A stretch of 64,000 nt of DNA, taken from Pantoea rodasii. Lineage in GTDB: Bacteria; Pseudomonadota; Gammaproteobacteria; Enterobacterales; Enterobacteriaceae. How positions within the stretch are numbered: the stretch's first letter is position 1; every line of letters starts with the position of its first letter. Below the pieces are notes generated by a model, which was not told the DNA's origin, ran no database searches, and worked only from the letters and a program-made list of their open reading frames with translations. The DNA is taken from the NCBI RefSeq assembly GCF_002095465.1, contig NZ_MLFP01000004.1, forward strand, positions 310,001 to 374,000, read 5' to 3'. Positions 48,697 through 58,625 of this stretch are shown here, one piece after another. The translations under genes and the position numbers were made by a program.

Positions 48697-50988
48697 TTAC
48701 GGCTGCGGAATAATTTTTATATCCACCATGCCAATGCCTAATTTACGCGGATCCTGGCCGGTGATATTGCCTTCATTAGAGAGCTGCGGCTCGGGCGGTG
48801 TAATCGTCAGGTTGTGGCTGCCGTTAGGATTGCTGAAGTGCAGCGTGGTCGTGGAGAACTCATCGCCCAGATTCAGTACCTGCTCTTCATCGCCCACGCG
48901 AACCGGAATAGGTCGATGTGCATTGGGGCCAAAGGCGCGTGCGGTAATCTCCACATCAAAGCGAGCAGGTAAAGCATCGATATATTCGATGTTCACTTCA
49001 GGCGCCAAATTGGCATTGGACCAACGCCCCCACAGCTCTGGACGGGATATTCCTGAGAACGCTTTCACGCTGTTAGGCGCCCCCGGCACGGTTAGCAGGA
49101 AGCTGTCGGCAGGATAACGGATGGCATTATCCTCCACGCGGATCTGCTGCTCGTTAAGCTGATACGTTGCGGCGCTCACCTCGGCTTTTGGAAAAATGGC
49201 TTTGCCTTTCCACTGCGGCTTATCAATACGCGTCACCGTGGGTTTTGCGCCCATCTGGCCCATCGCGACGCAGAGATCGGAAGAGAGCGCTAAATCAGGC
49301 TGCCATAAACGACCCATTTTAAAACAGCGATCGACCCAGACAAATTTATCCGCAGCGGTGAAGTCCGCGAGCTGGTAACGCAGCGGCGCCGAGTATTCGC
49401 CTTCTGGCAGTGGCTCGACGCGATCCTGCCCTACGCGGAAGAGAATCGGCAATTTAAATGTTGAGCCGGAGAAGCTGAAGGTGTTTTTAGGCTGATCAAT
49501 GGTAAAGGCATCCAGCTTGCTGGGGAAATTCCACAGTTGAATGATATCGGCTTTCCACGCGGTAACTTTCTGAGCCATGTCATCAAACTGCGCGGATAGC
49601 GAAGTCGAGGACAGGCCGCTACGGCCGAGGCCAATGGCTTTATCACCGCCGAGGATATCCAGCACCGTTGCGCCGTTATCCAGCGTGCTGCGTTTACCAT
49701 CCATGACTTCTGCCTGCGGCTGGTCGCCGCGGATCACCATAAACAAATCGCGTCGCGGCTGTTTGATCAGATACTGATGCGCGGTGTTGTTCATGGCCAG
49801 ATGATCCGAACTGACCACGATGACGGTGTTTTTAAACCAGGGCGAGGCTTTAATACGCTCTATCAGACGAGCAACATGTTCCTGTGAACAGGCAACTGCA
49901 CTGAAGGATTGGTTCGGTTTCCCGTCGTAGCTGTAACTTTTTCGCTGACAGCTACGTGAGATAAAGCCGTCTGGATGATGGGTATCCACCGTCAACGTGA
50001 ACAGAGCAAAACGTTTTTGCTGGCGCGACAGTTCCTCATACTTCTCAAACACTTCATCCATCACCGTGTCGTCGTAAAAACCCCAGTTATTGCGGTAGCC
50101 AGGATCGGCAACCCGGCTCTTTAACTCTTCTGAACCGTACATGTGTGCCGGGGCGAAGCCGTGTGACAGTAAGAACGTGTCCTTGCCCGCAAAGCGCAGA
50201 TCGGCACCCTGAATAAACCAGTTTTCATAGCCAGAATTCTTCAGGATATCGCCCAGGCAAATATTCTGAGGATAGAAGCTGGAAAGCGCGGCTGAGGCAT
50301 TACCATCAAAAGGCGCAAACAGCGGAATGCCACATTGCGAAGCGACCATCCCCGCGATGGTGTAGTCCGTGCCGGGTAACTGCTCGGTTTCGCTGAAATC
50401 AATGCTTTGGTCTTTCTCCCGACTCAGTTCAGGTGCCAGTCCAGGAAATGCTTGCTGATCAAAGTAAGTGCGTTCCAGGCTTTCACCGTAGATATAGACC
50501 AAATTGAGCTTTGGCTCCTGAATCACTTTACCGGGCGCGATGTAGTAGTTGTCGAAATCAGAGTCGGCCAGACGTGAGTGCGAGGCAATCAGATCCTTCA
50601 CCTGGCGAAATGCAGGTGTGGTTTGCACTGAACCGGCAGCGCAGGCAATAGCCAGTAGACTCCAGCCTAGGTGATGCGGCCGTTTACGGCGGCGCAGTAG
50701 CCAGGAAAGCAGGCAAAACAGCAAAAACAGGCCAATGATTAATCCAATCGCGGGCACCACATATTTACTGACACCCGCGCCGGTCAGGCTGTTGGTCAGG
50801 GTGTACAGCACGGCATCGGTGATGCCATCGCCGGTAAAATAGTTACTGGCGAACAGCGTGGCATTGAGCACGATAAACAGCGTGAGTAACACTAAGATCA
50901 GGATAAACCAGAATTTATTTCGCCCGGCTTTGTAGGAGTAAACGGCGATCGCAGCCAAAAAGAGTATAACCGAAACCAATTCGGACAA
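48697..50988 (-). CDS. opgB: Phosphoglycerol transferase I
   Basis: 763 residues, matching E. coli OpgB (MdoB) in length and sequence. Four membrane helices (to about 130) precede a periplasmic sulfatase-type catalytic domain: the nucleophile threonine is in [14 protein letters not shown], and metal ligands are in DTHHPDG and [11 protein letters not shown]. It moves phosphoglycerol from phosphatidylglycerol to osmoregulated periplasmic glucans, which matter for envelope stress and plant virulence in related species. In E. coli it adjoins yjjA; here 18 kb of accessory DNA intervenes. Confidence 0.97.
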   Translation of the reverse strand: MSELVSVILFLAAIAVYSYKAGRNKFWFILILVLLTLFIVLNATLFASNYFTGDGITDAVLYTLTNSLTGAGVSKYVVPAIGLIIGLFLLFCLLSWLLRRRKRPHHLGWSLLAIACAAGSVQTTPAFRQVKDLIASHSRLADSDFDNYYIAPGKVIQEPKLNLVYIYGESLERTYFDQQAFPGLAPELSREKDQSIDFSETEQLPGTDYTIAGMVASQCGIPLFAPFDGNASAALSSFYPQNICLGDILKNSGYENWFIQGADLRFAGKDTFLLSHGFAPAHMYGSEELKSRVADPGYRNNWGFYDDTVMDEVFEKYEELSRQQKRFALFTLTVDTHHPDGFISRSCQRKSYSYDGKPNQSFSAVACSQEHVARLIERIKASPWFKNTVIVVSSDHLAMNNTAHQYLIKQPRRDLFMVIRGDQPQAEVMDGKRSTLDNGATVLDILGGDKAIGLGRSGLSSTSLSAQFDDMAQKVTAWKADIIQLWNFPSKLDAFTIDQPKNTFSFSGSTFKLPILFRVGQDRVEPLPEGEYSAPLRYQLADFTAADKFVWVDRCFKMGRLWQPDLALSSDLCVAMGQMGAKPTVTRIDKPQWKGKAIFPKAEVSAATYQLNEQQIRVEDNAIRYPADSFLLTVPGAPNSVKAFSGISRPELWGRWSNANLAPEVNIEYIDALPARFDVEITARAFGPNAHRPIPVRVGDEEQVLNLGDEFSTTTLHFSNPNGSHNLTITPPEPQLSNEGNITGQDPRKLGIGMVDIKIIPQP

Positions 50989-51202
50989 GGTTTGATCCTC
51001 ACATTAAATAGTGACGCCATCCTTGCGCCCTCGGCCCTCTTTGGGGGTTATGCGACAATTTATATGGGCTGTCACAGGGCTGCAACATAAGCAAACAGAT
51101 TTGTGCGGCGCGTTCCGATTCGTTTAAGACGGGTTTAGATTGGCTATGGTTTGACCTGGCAGCAACGCTCGGGTTGCTGCCAGCGAGGGGGAGGAAGTGC
51201 GA

Positions 51203-51592
51203 TCAGAGTTTACCCGTAAGATACTGTGCTTCACCGTCAGCAAAGCTCCAGTCACCTTTGCTGTTGGTGATAAAACTGATCATCAGATCGCTACCCTTCA
51301 CGCCACAGTTTTCCTGCAACTCGCGGGCTAACTCTGCCATAAACAGCGTCTTCTGTTCTTCACTTCTCGGGCTGGTGTAAACACGTACCATCACCAGATT
51401 ATCGCTGCGTTCGAAACCCAGCCCGGTATCCTGGAATACCATCTGGTAGCGTTTATTTTCATGAACAATCTGATAGCGATCGCGTGCGGGTACTTTGAAC
51501 GCGGTTAATACGGCGCGGTGCGCGGCATCCAATAAAGTGCGTAACTCTGATTCAGAACGGCCCTGAATCACGTCAAATGTCAGTAATGGCAT
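51203..51592 (-). CDS. Tautomerase family protein
   Basis: 129 residues from ATG 51590-51592, which places the catalytic proline as residue 2 (MPLLTFDVIQGRS). The long-form tautomerase layout (YQIVHENKRYQMVFQDTGLGFERS, ISFITNSKGDWSFADG) is typical of a group usually beside LysR regulators, as here: a LysR gene starts divergently 120 bp away. Substrate unknown. A GGCAGCAAC...GTTGCTGCC hairpin (51161-51184) follows. Confidence 0.88.
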   Translation of the reverse strand: MPLLTFDVIQGRSESELRTLLDAAHRAVLTAFKVPARDRYQIVHENKRYQMVFQDTGLGFERSDNLVMVRVYTSPRSEEQKTLFMAELARELQENCGVKGSDLMISFITNSKGDWSFADGEAQYLTGKL

Positions 51593-51712
51593 AAATAAAC
51601 CCTCGTTTTTGCTCACAAGATAAGAGTAGGATGTGGCTCTATGCTGCCGCTTGCTGCAGGAAAGAAAAAGCGCGCTGGTTGAAATGATTATTTATTATTT
51701 TGAACAATCCAT

Positions 51713-52636
51713 ATGAAAGAAATCAAAACTGATGCGCTTTGGGTGCATTTGCACTGGTTAACGGTGCTGGCTGAACTGGGCAGTTTTACGCGTGCTGCTG
51801 AACGATTAGATGTCAGCAAAGCGGCCATGAGCCAAAAAATTAAAGAGCTGGAAGAGATGGCGGGCGTGTCACTGGTGCAACGCACCACGCGCAGCGTGCG
51901 TCTGACCTCGGCCGGCGAAAAGCTGGTGGATGAGCTGCGCGATCCCTTCGCGCGCATCGCCCAGAGCTTTTTTAGCGTGCGTGATGAGGCGGGGCCGGTG
52001 CGTGGTTTAGTGCGGGTGAGCGCGCCGGTGGCGTTTGCACGCCAGCAGCTGGTGCCGATGATTGGTGATTTTCTGCGGGAATATCCGCAGGTGCGCTTGC
52101 AGCTGGATGTCACTGACCGTCTGGTATCGCTGGGTAGTGAAGGGTTTGATTTGGCTATCCGCCACAGTCAGACGCTGCCTGAAACCCACGTGGCGCTGCC
52201 ACTGTGTGAAACACAGGCGCTGCTGGTGGCGTCACCGGCTTATCTGGCACAAAACGGCGTACCGCAAACGCCCGAAGCGTTGCAGCAGCATAACTGTTTG
52301 TACTACCCGCGCGGGCTGGAATCACCCCAGTGGCGCTTTCGCCCGGTGAGCGGCGGGAGCGAAACGGTCCAGGTGAAGATTCAGGGCAACTTTGCCACCA
52401 ATAACAGCGAATCCATTCGTGACGCGGCACTGCAGGGATTAGGTATTGCGATGCTACCGGATTTCAGTGCCACTGCGGCGCTGGCCGCAGGTACGCTGCA
52501 ACAGGTATTGCCGCAGTGGCGTACCGTGGATGCCTTCGCCGATAGACTTTGGGTGGTACGCCCGTATGCCGCACAGGTGCCACGGGCGGTGACCACTTTT
52601 ATCCACTGGTTACGCGCGCGCTTTGTTGATGGGTGA
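51713..52636 (+). CDS. LysR-family transcriptional regulator
   Basis: 307 residues. Winged helix at about 12-70 (LAELGSFTRAAERLDVSKAAMSQKIKELEE) and a LysR substrate-binding domain (DLAIRHSQTLPETHVALPL). Divergent from the tautomerase, its likely target. Its last 27 bases overlap the end of the convergent glycosyltransferase gene. Confidence 0.9.
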   Translation: MKEIKTDALWVHLHWLTVLAELGSFTRAAERLDVSKAAMSQKIKELEEMAGVSLVQRTTRSVRLTSAGEKLVDELRDPFARIAQSFFSVRDEAGPVRGLVRVSAPVAFARQQLVPMIGDFLREYPQVRLQLDVTDRLVSLGSEGFDLAIRHSQTLPETHVALPLCETQALLVASPAYLAQNGVPQTPEALQQHNCLYYPRGLESPQWRFRPVSGGSETVQVKIQGNFATNNSESIRDAALQGLGIAMLPDFSATAALAAGTLQQVLPQWRTVDAFADRLWVVRPYAAQVPRAVTTFIHWLRARFVDG

Positions 52637-53623
52637 TGCCAGCGTCAGGGTAGCCGGCGGTTGCATCATTTCACCTAACAGGCTGCTGCGGTTGTAATTT
52701 CCCAGCCGCAGGTTGAAGTCGAGGTGCAACTGCTCGTTGCCGCTTAACTTAATCACCGGCGGGGGTGTCAGTGGGCGCTGATTGAACAGGATGGCATGGG
52801 CAAACGCTTCGCTTTTCCAGCCGCTCAACCGCTGATAATAGTAAGCGTTGGCTTCGCACTTGCGCAGGTAGAGATTCACTCGACGGTATTCCCGCATCGC
52901 CGCTTGCTGCGCCAGAGAACCTAATTGCTGCTGCGGTTGGTCAATCTTTTGCGTCAGCAGTGCATAGTCATCGCGCTTAGTCAGTTCATGAAAGTAATTC
53001 TGTTCACCAAGATGTTTGATTGGCGCGTACTGTTTCTGCCATTCACGAATAAACGGGTTGTTCGGTGCTGCTGCCAGGAACCAGTTTTCAATCACCGGCG
53101 CCAGATAATTGACGGTGGAAATTTCACGATAGTAACCAATCACATCCATGCTGCGTTCTTGATGAGCACGATGCACCCACGACAAATCTTCAAATAACAG
53201 CGTACTGCAATCAATGGCAATGCCGCCATAACGTAATAACAGTTCCAGACGAATCACTTCACTTTTTTGTTGTTCGCTTAATTGGGTTGAAGTGAAAATA
53301 AAATCGGGCAAAACTTCTTTTACCGTTAATCGGTTAAGTAAATGAATATCGTGGTCAGGATTATCTTTGCGTAGTTTTTGAATATTCAACATCATCGATT
53401 TAGGCAAATATTCATCGTCCCAATACATCCAGACTTTTTTCGGGATTTCTGGCAATGCTTTCTCGCCAGAAAACAACACGATATTGTCCTCTTCGCTGGG
53501 ATCGTACTCCGGCGCGCAGAGCGCAGTATGCTGTTTTTTCTGCAGTAATGTCTGGCTGGTAAAGGCAATTCTTTTCCAGTTGTGCCAGAGCGCGAGCGCT
53601 GGCTGGAGACGTTTTTTATTCAT
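52610..53623 (-). CDS. GT32-type glycosyltransferase (capsular polysaccharide synthesis-like)
   Basis: 337 residues. IPKKVWMYWDDEYLP, then KSEVIRLELLLRYGGIAIDCSTLLFEDL, is the signature of the OCH1/GT32 sugar-binding-DXD family; the DXD is reduced to IAIDCS. It should transfer a sugar to a surface glycan. The gene's 5' half is AT-richer than surrounding genes and there are no other polysaccharide genes, suggesting recent acquisition as a single gene. Confidence 0.82.
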   Translation of the reverse strand: MNKKRLQPALALWHNWKRIAFTSQTLLQKKQHTALCAPEYDPSEEDNIVLFSGEKALPEIPKKVWMYWDDEYLPKSMMLNIQKLRKDNPDHDIHLLNRLTVKEVLPDFIFTSTQLSEQQKSEVIRLELLLRYGGIAIDCSTLLFEDLSWVHRAHQERSMDVIGYYREISTVNYLAPVIENWFLAAAPNNPFIREWQKQYAPIKHLGEQNYFHELTKRDDYALLTQKIDQPQQQLGSLAQQAAMREYRRVNLYLRKCEANAYYYQRLSGWKSEAFAHAILFNQRPLTPPPVIKLSGNEQLHLDFNLRLGNYNRSSLLGEMMQPPATLTLASPINKARA

Positions 53624-54038
53624 GATGCACCTGATTATTGTGATTATGGTGGCAAGGATTCCCTGATGCTGGCAGCTTTTGCGCTCTTATGTTTCCTCAC
53701 GGCTGTGTGTAAAAAGTACTCACCTCAGCTTAATAAAACATTCTGGCCTTAGAGGCTATCACTTTTTTTGCTTTCAGATAAACCGGAAAATGAAGGATCC
53801 GTTAAGCATAAAATTTCGCAGAAATAATTGAATGGATGACTAATTCTATAATTAATCGGCGTTAGGACTATTCCTAATAAAATAACCTGGGCACAGCACA
53901 GGCTGTGGCTTAGATAAAAATCGTCCAGAATGAAACCGTTTAAGAGGACTGCATTTTTCGTTGGCCTGGTCTGGATTTTCCCCTTGTTGATGCAGGTTAA
54001 CTACGCTTAAACAAGGTGGTTAACACAAAGGAGGCACT
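53624..54038. other. AT-rich intergenic region with one possible tiny gene
   Basis: 415 bp of divergent promoter region. A 26-codon frame at 53930-54010 (start MKPFKRTAFFVGL, hydrophobic centre WIFPLL) resembles a small membrane peptide or a free-standing signal sequence, but its ribosome site is poor. AAGGAGG at 54029 serves the next gene. Confidence 0.35.
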
Positions 54039-54989
54039 ATGCAGCCACACAACCGTGGATTACTGGCGGTCGATAAACAAGGGAATCGGGTACTGTTTCT
54101 CGATCCCGACACCTTTGCCGTGCAGCAGGAGCTGAATGCGTTTCCGCCGCGTCCGCATGAGTTGCTGATGCTGCCCGAACTTGAGAAAGCGTATGTGCCG
54201 ATTTACGGTGACGGCATTCACGGGGATAACCCGCACCCAGGTCACAAAGTGGCCGTCATCGATTTGCGCTTGCGGCAGATCAGCGGATTTATAGATTTAT
54301 CGCCTTTGCAGTCGCCGCACAGTGGGCAATTGGGGCGCGATGGGAAAGTGTATCTGTGCTGTGAAAACAGCGCGGCCGTCGCAGTTATCGATCCGCAGAG
54401 CGATCGGGTAGAGAAAATCATTAAGCTGCCATCGCACAATGCCCATCGTCTGACGCTCTCCCCCAGCGGGCGTAAGTTGTTTACCGAAAACGAAGAGGAC
54501 GCCAGCATTACGGTAGTGGATTTATGCGAGACAGAAGGGCGCATCATCGACAACATTTTGCTGCCCGGACCCATTTCAGGGATCGCGGCTTCTCCTAAGC
54601 ATCCCTATCTGGTGGCAAGTGCTGCAGATGCGCCGTTACTGTATGTGGTCGATCGCCAAAGTCATCGCGTTCGCCAGCGCATTAAATTACCGGCTCACCA
54701 ACAGCCGTGCCAGGTCGTGCGCTTCAGCGCCAACGGTGAGCGTTTGGTGGCGATTGGCGATCAGGAACCGCTGATCACGCTGTTTGACGATCTGCTCAAT
54801 CCATTAGGTGACATTCAGGTGGGCAATAAGCCAATGGATGGCTGTTTCAGCGCAGACAACCACACGCTGTTAATCGCCAACGAAGGCGATGGTTCGCTGA
54901 GTGTGATTGATTTACAGCAGATGAAGGTGATTGCCACGCCGACGGCGGGAACGGGCTGTGAAGTGCTGAGCTATTTCCATCTCAAATAA
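54039..54989 (+). CDS. YVTN-type beta-propeller protein
   Basis: 316 residues with no signal peptide, so probably cytoplasmic. Repeated blade units (KVAVIDLRLRQISGFIDL, AAVAVIDPQSDRVEKIIKL, LYVVDRQSHRVRQRIKL, SLSVIDLQQMKVIATP) form a propeller of the YncE/lactonase-like class. The catalytic residues of 6-phosphogluconolactonase are not obvious. AAGGAGG is a strong ribosome site. It converges on a histidine phosphatase with an eight-base overlap. Confidence 0.85.
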   Translation: MQPHNRGLLAVDKQGNRVLFLDPDTFAVQQELNAFPPRPHELLMLPELEKAYVPIYGDGIHGDNPHPGHKVAVIDLRLRQISGFIDLSPLQSPHSGQLGRDGKVYLCCENSAAVAVIDPQSDRVEKIIKLPSHNAHRLTLSPSGRKLFTENEEDASITVVDLCETEGRIIDNILLPGPISGIAASPKHPYLVASAADAPLLYVVDRQSHRVRQRIKLPAHQQPCQVVRFSANGERLVAIGDQEPLITLFDDLLNPLGDIQVGNKPMDGCFSADNHTLLIANEGDGSLSVIDLQQMKVIATPTAGTGCEVLSYFHLK

Positions 54990-55536
54990 ACGGTCGGTGG
55001 TAAATCGCACTGCTCCAGTGGCGGCTGCTGGCATGTTTTTCTGCCTGCCAGCCGCGTTTACGCAGTTCACGGGCAATTAACTTGTTCATGATGCCGTGGC
55101 CAACCAGCAATACCGTTCCCTGTTTGGATAATGCCACCAGCTTGTCTGCTGCCTGGCGTGCACGTTGACGCGCATGTGTTACCGATTCGACATGTCCGGC
55201 ATAGCCGCATAACCACAGCAGACGCAGCAGCGCGAGCCAGACGGTGAGGGGCAAATGCAGCCGTTCAAACGGCAGCATGGGCATGGCGACTTCACTAAAC
55301 ACCTCATCCACGTCATGCGGTTGCAAACCCAGGCGCGCCAGCGACGAACGAGCACGCGGCAGCGGGCTGGAGGCAATCACGCTAGCCTCGCGGGCAATCG
55401 CCATACTGCGCGGCGGCGGCGAGTCGCAGATAGCGGCCAAATCGTAACCTTCACACCAGTCGGCCAGCGCTTGCGCCGAAAAGCGTCCGCTCACTGGATG
55501 GTCAGGTTTGCCATGTCGCATGAGGATGATAGTCAT
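54982..55536 (-). CDS. Histidine phosphatase family protein
   Basis: 184 residues. The phosphohistidine motif MRHGKPDHP is at the start and the second catalytic histidine in VLLVGHGIMN. It is smaller than phosphoglycerate mutase and resembles SixA/CobC-like phosphatases. Substrate unknown. Single gene; overlaps the propeller gene tail to tail. Confidence 0.88.
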   Translation of the reverse strand: MTIILMRHGKPDHPVSGRFSAQALADWCEGYDLAAICDSPPPRSMAIAREASVIASSPLPRARSSLARLGLQPHDVDEVFSEVAMPMLPFERLHLPLTVWLALLRLLWLCGYAGHVESVTHARQRARQAADKLVALSKQGTVLLVGHGIMNKLIARELRKRGWQAEKHASSRHWSSAIYHRPFI

Positions 55537-56118
55537 AAGCGTCCTGAGTCATTTTTATCCAGTGTAATGCAGGTGGTAGCCGAACGGCATGTGCGGCAGG
55601 GATTTAAGAATAATTCGCAATTGTCATCAAAGCTTAACTGATTTGTGCGAAAAAAAAACGCGATGAAGAATCAGCCGCCACTCAGCTAATGATAAGCAAT
55701 AATCGTTAATTTCAGGGTGTTCAACGATTATTTGCCTGCGCGCATTAGATGTAATGTCATGAATTAACGCCATTTTTGTCTTTTAATCTCGAACTATAGT
55801 GAAGATAAATTAATTGTTTTCACTTTTATCACTTGATTTATCTACGCGCGTAGATAGACTGTATCCACAGTGATAGCTCGCGGTGCCGAAGACAACGTTG
55901 GCCTTGAGATGACCCAGTTACATTTGCCTTGCTAATGCGATCGATGGAAAAAACATCGGCGAGAAAAGGCGGATGAGTGAATTCCAACACCAGGGAGTTC
56001 TTTTACTTTCATCCAGGTTTGCCTACTGAACGTCGTCACCGGGGTGTTTCGCTTGTTGCATGGAAACCGTCCCACGGAAGGGCGTTTGCTGTTTTCACCT
56101 ATTTTCAGGGAAAGGGTT
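55537..56118. other. Long regulatory region before the MFS-LacI-hydrolase cluster
   Basis: 582 bp without a supported gene. It is AT-rich in its middle and contains the perfect palindrome at 55839-55856. Palindrome to first gene is about 260 bp, so a long leader or an additional promoter is likely. Confidence 0.55.
55839..55856. promoter_or_regulatory. Perfect 18-bp palindrome, likely LacI-type operator
   Basis: TATCTACGCGCGTAGATA is fully symmetrical with a central CG step, as in operators for LacI/PurR-family repressors. The only such regulator in the window is in the operon that follows, so autoregulation is the natural reading. Confidence 0.55.
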
Positions 56119-57513
56119 ATGACGGTACATGAATCCGTTTCGCAACAAACCTCACTGAGTTCCTCTTCAGCTGCCGATGCGCGGCTGGAAACTCCCTCTG
56201 GCCGCAAAGATTTCTGGCGCGCCACCTTCTCCTGTTGGCTGGGCACGGCAATGGAGTACGCGGATTTCGCGCTCTATGGTCTGGCTGCGGGGATTATTTT
56301 TGGCGATGTTTTCTTCCCTAATGCCACACCCACCATGGCGCTGCTTTCCAGTTTCGCCACCTGGTCGGTGGGCTTTATTGCCCGTCCGATAGGCGCACTG
56401 CTGTTTGGCTGGATTGGCGATCGCAAAGGCCGCAAAACGGTGATGATCGCCACTATCATCCTGATGGGCGCATCCACCACATTAATTGGTTTGATTCCCT
56501 CCTATGCCACCATTGGCGTTTGGGCACCGGCTTGTCTGGTATTACTGCGCTTTAGCCAGGGGCTGGGTGCGGGCGCTGAGCTTTCTGGCGGCACCGTGAT
56601 GTTGGGTGAATATGCACCCGTTGAGCGTCGTGGTCTGGTCTCTTCTGTCATTGCTTTGGGTTCTAACAGCGGCACGCTGATTGCCTCGTTGGTGTGGCTG
56701 GCAGTGATTCAAATGGATAAAGAGAGTTTGCTCGCCTGGGGTTGGCGTATTCCGTTCCTCAGCAGTGTGCTGATTGCGGTGGTGGCTTTGTGGCTGCGTC
56801 GTCATCTGCGTGAAACGCCGGTGTTTGAACGCCAGCAGGCAGAACTGCAGGCCGAACGGCAGGTCACTCTGCAGCAGGCTGCAGTCGAGGTGGATACCCG
56901 CGGTTTCTGGCAGCGCAGTCGTGCTTTCTTGACCATGGTGGGTCTGCGCATCGGCGAAAACGGCCCATCCTATTTAGCTCAGGGCTTTATCGTCGGTTAC
57001 GTCGCCAAAGTACTGATGCTGGATAAATCGGTACCGACCAAAGCGGTATTCATCGCCTCGTTACTCGGTTTCCTGATCATTCCTTTTGCCGGCTGGTTAT
57101 CAGACCGGTTCGGTCGGCGCATCACCTATCGCGGCTTTTGCCTGCTGCTGATGATCTACGCCTGGCCGGCCTTTAGCCTGATGGACAGCCGCGATCCGGC
57201 GATTGTAATCAGCGTGATGGTGGTCGGCATGGCCCTGGCTTCGCTGGGCATCTTTGGTGTTCAGGCGGCCTGGGGCGTGGAGATGTTTGGTGTCAAACAC
57301 CGTTACACCAAAATGGCGGTGGCGAAAGAGTTGGGGTCTATTCTTTCGGGTGGTACAGCACCTTTAGTGGCAGCGGCATTGTTGTCGTTCACCGGACACT
57401 GGTGGGCAATAGCCGTCTACTTCTCGGCAATGGCGACCATCGGTTTCCTCACGACGTTTGTGGCACCGGAAACGCGTGGACGCGATCTGAATCTGCCGGA
57501 AGATGCGATCTGA
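56119..57513 (+). CDS. MFS transporter, metabolite:H+ symporter (ProP/ShiA-like) type
   Basis: 464 residues from ATG 56119 (AAAGGG upstream). Twelve membrane segments; the conserved MHS features are WLGTAMEYADFALYG, the loop GWIGDRKGRKTVM, and RFSQGLGAGAELSGG. Members carry carboxylates, betaines or similar compounds with protons. First gene of a cluster with a LacI regulator and a nucleoside hydrolase, so a nucleoside-linked substrate is plausible but not shown. Confidence 0.88.
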   Translation: MTVHESVSQQTSLSSSSAADARLETPSGRKDFWRATFSCWLGTAMEYADFALYGLAAGIIFGDVFFPNATPTMALLSSFATWSVGFIARPIGALLFGWIGDRKGRKTVMIATIILMGASTTLIGLIPSYATIGVWAPACLVLLRFSQGLGAGAELSGGTVMLGEYAPVERRGLVSSVIALGSNSGTLIASLVWLAVIQMDKESLLAWGWRIPFLSSVLIAVVALWLRRHLRETPVFERQQAELQAERQVTLQQAAVEVDTRGFWQRSRAFLTMVGLRIGENGPSYLAQGFIVGYVAKVLMLDKSVPTKAVFIASLLGFLIIPFAGWLSDRFGRRITYRGFCLLLMIYAWPAFSLMDSRDPAIVISVMVVGMALASLGIFGVQAAWGVEMFGVKHRYTKMAVAKELGSILSGGTAPLVAAALLSFTGHWWAIAVYFSAMATIGFLTTFVAPETRGRDLNLPEDAI

Positions 57514-57541
57514 CACGCATGCAAAGGTGAATGAAATATTG

Positions 57542-57566
57542 CTTAGGCCGGATATTCCGGCCTAAG
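57542..57566 (+). terminator. Hairpin between MFS and LacI genes
   Basis: CTTAGGCCGGA-TAT-TCCGGCCTAAG, an 11-bp perfect stem, 28 bp after the MFS stop. It has only a short T-stretch (CATTTG) after it, so it may attenuate rather than stop transcription. A LacI start upstream of it would be buried in the stem. Confidence 0.6.
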
Positions 57567-57590
57567 GCATTTGATGCAGAGGCAAGAGCA

Positions 57591-58613
57591 TTGGCGAAAT
57601 CCCCAACTGGAAATGTGACACGCAGTGATGTGGCAAAAGCCGCTGGCACCTCAGTGGCGGTGGTGAGCTACGTGATTAATAACGGTCCGCGCCCGGTGGC
57701 AGAAGCCACCCGCCAGCGCGTGCTGGAGGCGATCAAGCATACGGGCTATCGGCCAAATGCGGTGGCGCGTGCATTAGCTTCCGGCAGCACCAAAACCTTT
57801 GGTCTGGTGGTGCCGAATATCAGTAACCCGTTCGTGGCTTCCATGGCGCATGTGCTGCTGCAGGAGTCGCTGGATCACGGTCACGTCATGCTGCTGGGCG
57901 ATGCCGGAGACGATCGTAAACGCGAGCTGGAGCTGATTCAGGGCCTGTTGAATCGTCAGGTCGATGGCCTGTTTTACAACAGCGTTGACCGCCATCCTTA
58001 CATTGATGTGATTCAGGCCAGCGGAACCCCGTTTGTGATGCTGGATCGTGTGGAGCCGCGTCCCGGCGTCAGTATGTTGCGGGTGAACGAGCGCGAGGCA
58101 TCACGACAGGTCACAGCGCATCTGCTCAGCCACGGTTATCAGCAAGTTGGCATGATCAGCGGTCCGCTGGAGATGCTCAACGCGCAGGATCGTATTGAAG
58201 GCTGGCGCGATGCCATGGCAGAACAAGGCCTGCAGGTCGATGAGGCGCTGATTTTCCCGGCCAGCTACACGCGGCAGGGCGGTTATGACGCTGCCAAACG
58301 TATGGTTGCCAGCGGACGCGTACCGCGCGCGCTGTTTACCAGTAATGAAGGCCAGGCGATTGGCTGCATCCGCGCGCTTTCTGAGCACGGTTTACGGGTA
58401 CCGCAGGATGTCGCGCTGGTGTGTTTTAACGGAACCGATCAGTCCGCCTTCCACGTGCCCACGCTGACCACTGCACGCCAGCCATTGCGCGAAATGGCAC
58501 GCAGCGCCATCGCCATGCTGAAAAATTGGGATGGCGAGGCAAAACTCGCGGAGTTTCCTCACCATCTTGAGATCGGTGAGTCCTGCGGTTGCCCGCTTAT
58601 TCAACATAAATAA
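57591..58613 (+). CDS. LacI-family transcriptional regulator
   Basis: 340 residues from TTG 57591, chosen because AGAGG lies eight bases upstream and the hairpin at 57542-57566 precludes the earlier ATG; the N-terminus then fits the family. The HTH is VTRSDVAKAAGTSVAVVSYVINN with the hinge helix PNAVARALASG. The ligand domain is of the ribose-binding type (FGLVVPNISNPFVASMAHVL, VALVCFNGTDQSAFHVPTLTT). It probably represses this cluster and releases in response to a nucleoside or ribose. Confidence 0.9.
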   Translation: MAKSPTGNVTRSDVAKAAGTSVAVVSYVINNGPRPVAEATRQRVLEAIKHTGYRPNAVARALASGSTKTFGLVVPNISNPFVASMAHVLLQESLDHGHVMLLGDAGDDRKRELELIQGLLNRQVDGLFYNSVDRHPYIDVIQASGTPFVMLDRVEPRPGVSMLRVNEREASRQVTAHLLSHGYQQVGMISGPLEMLNAQDRIEGWRDAMAEQGLQVDEALIFPASYTRQGGYDAAKRMVASGRVPRALFTSNEGQAIGCIRALSEHGLRVPQDVALVCFNGTDQSAFHVPTLTTARQPLREMARSAIAMLKNWDGEAKLAEFPHHLEIGESCGCPLIQHK

Positions 58614-58625
58614 ACCTATAAGACG

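Noticed and set aside
53930..54010. 26-codon small membrane peptide
   Set aside because: Plausible hydrophobic core but no good ribosome site and no evidence of conservation; noted only within the intergenic entry.
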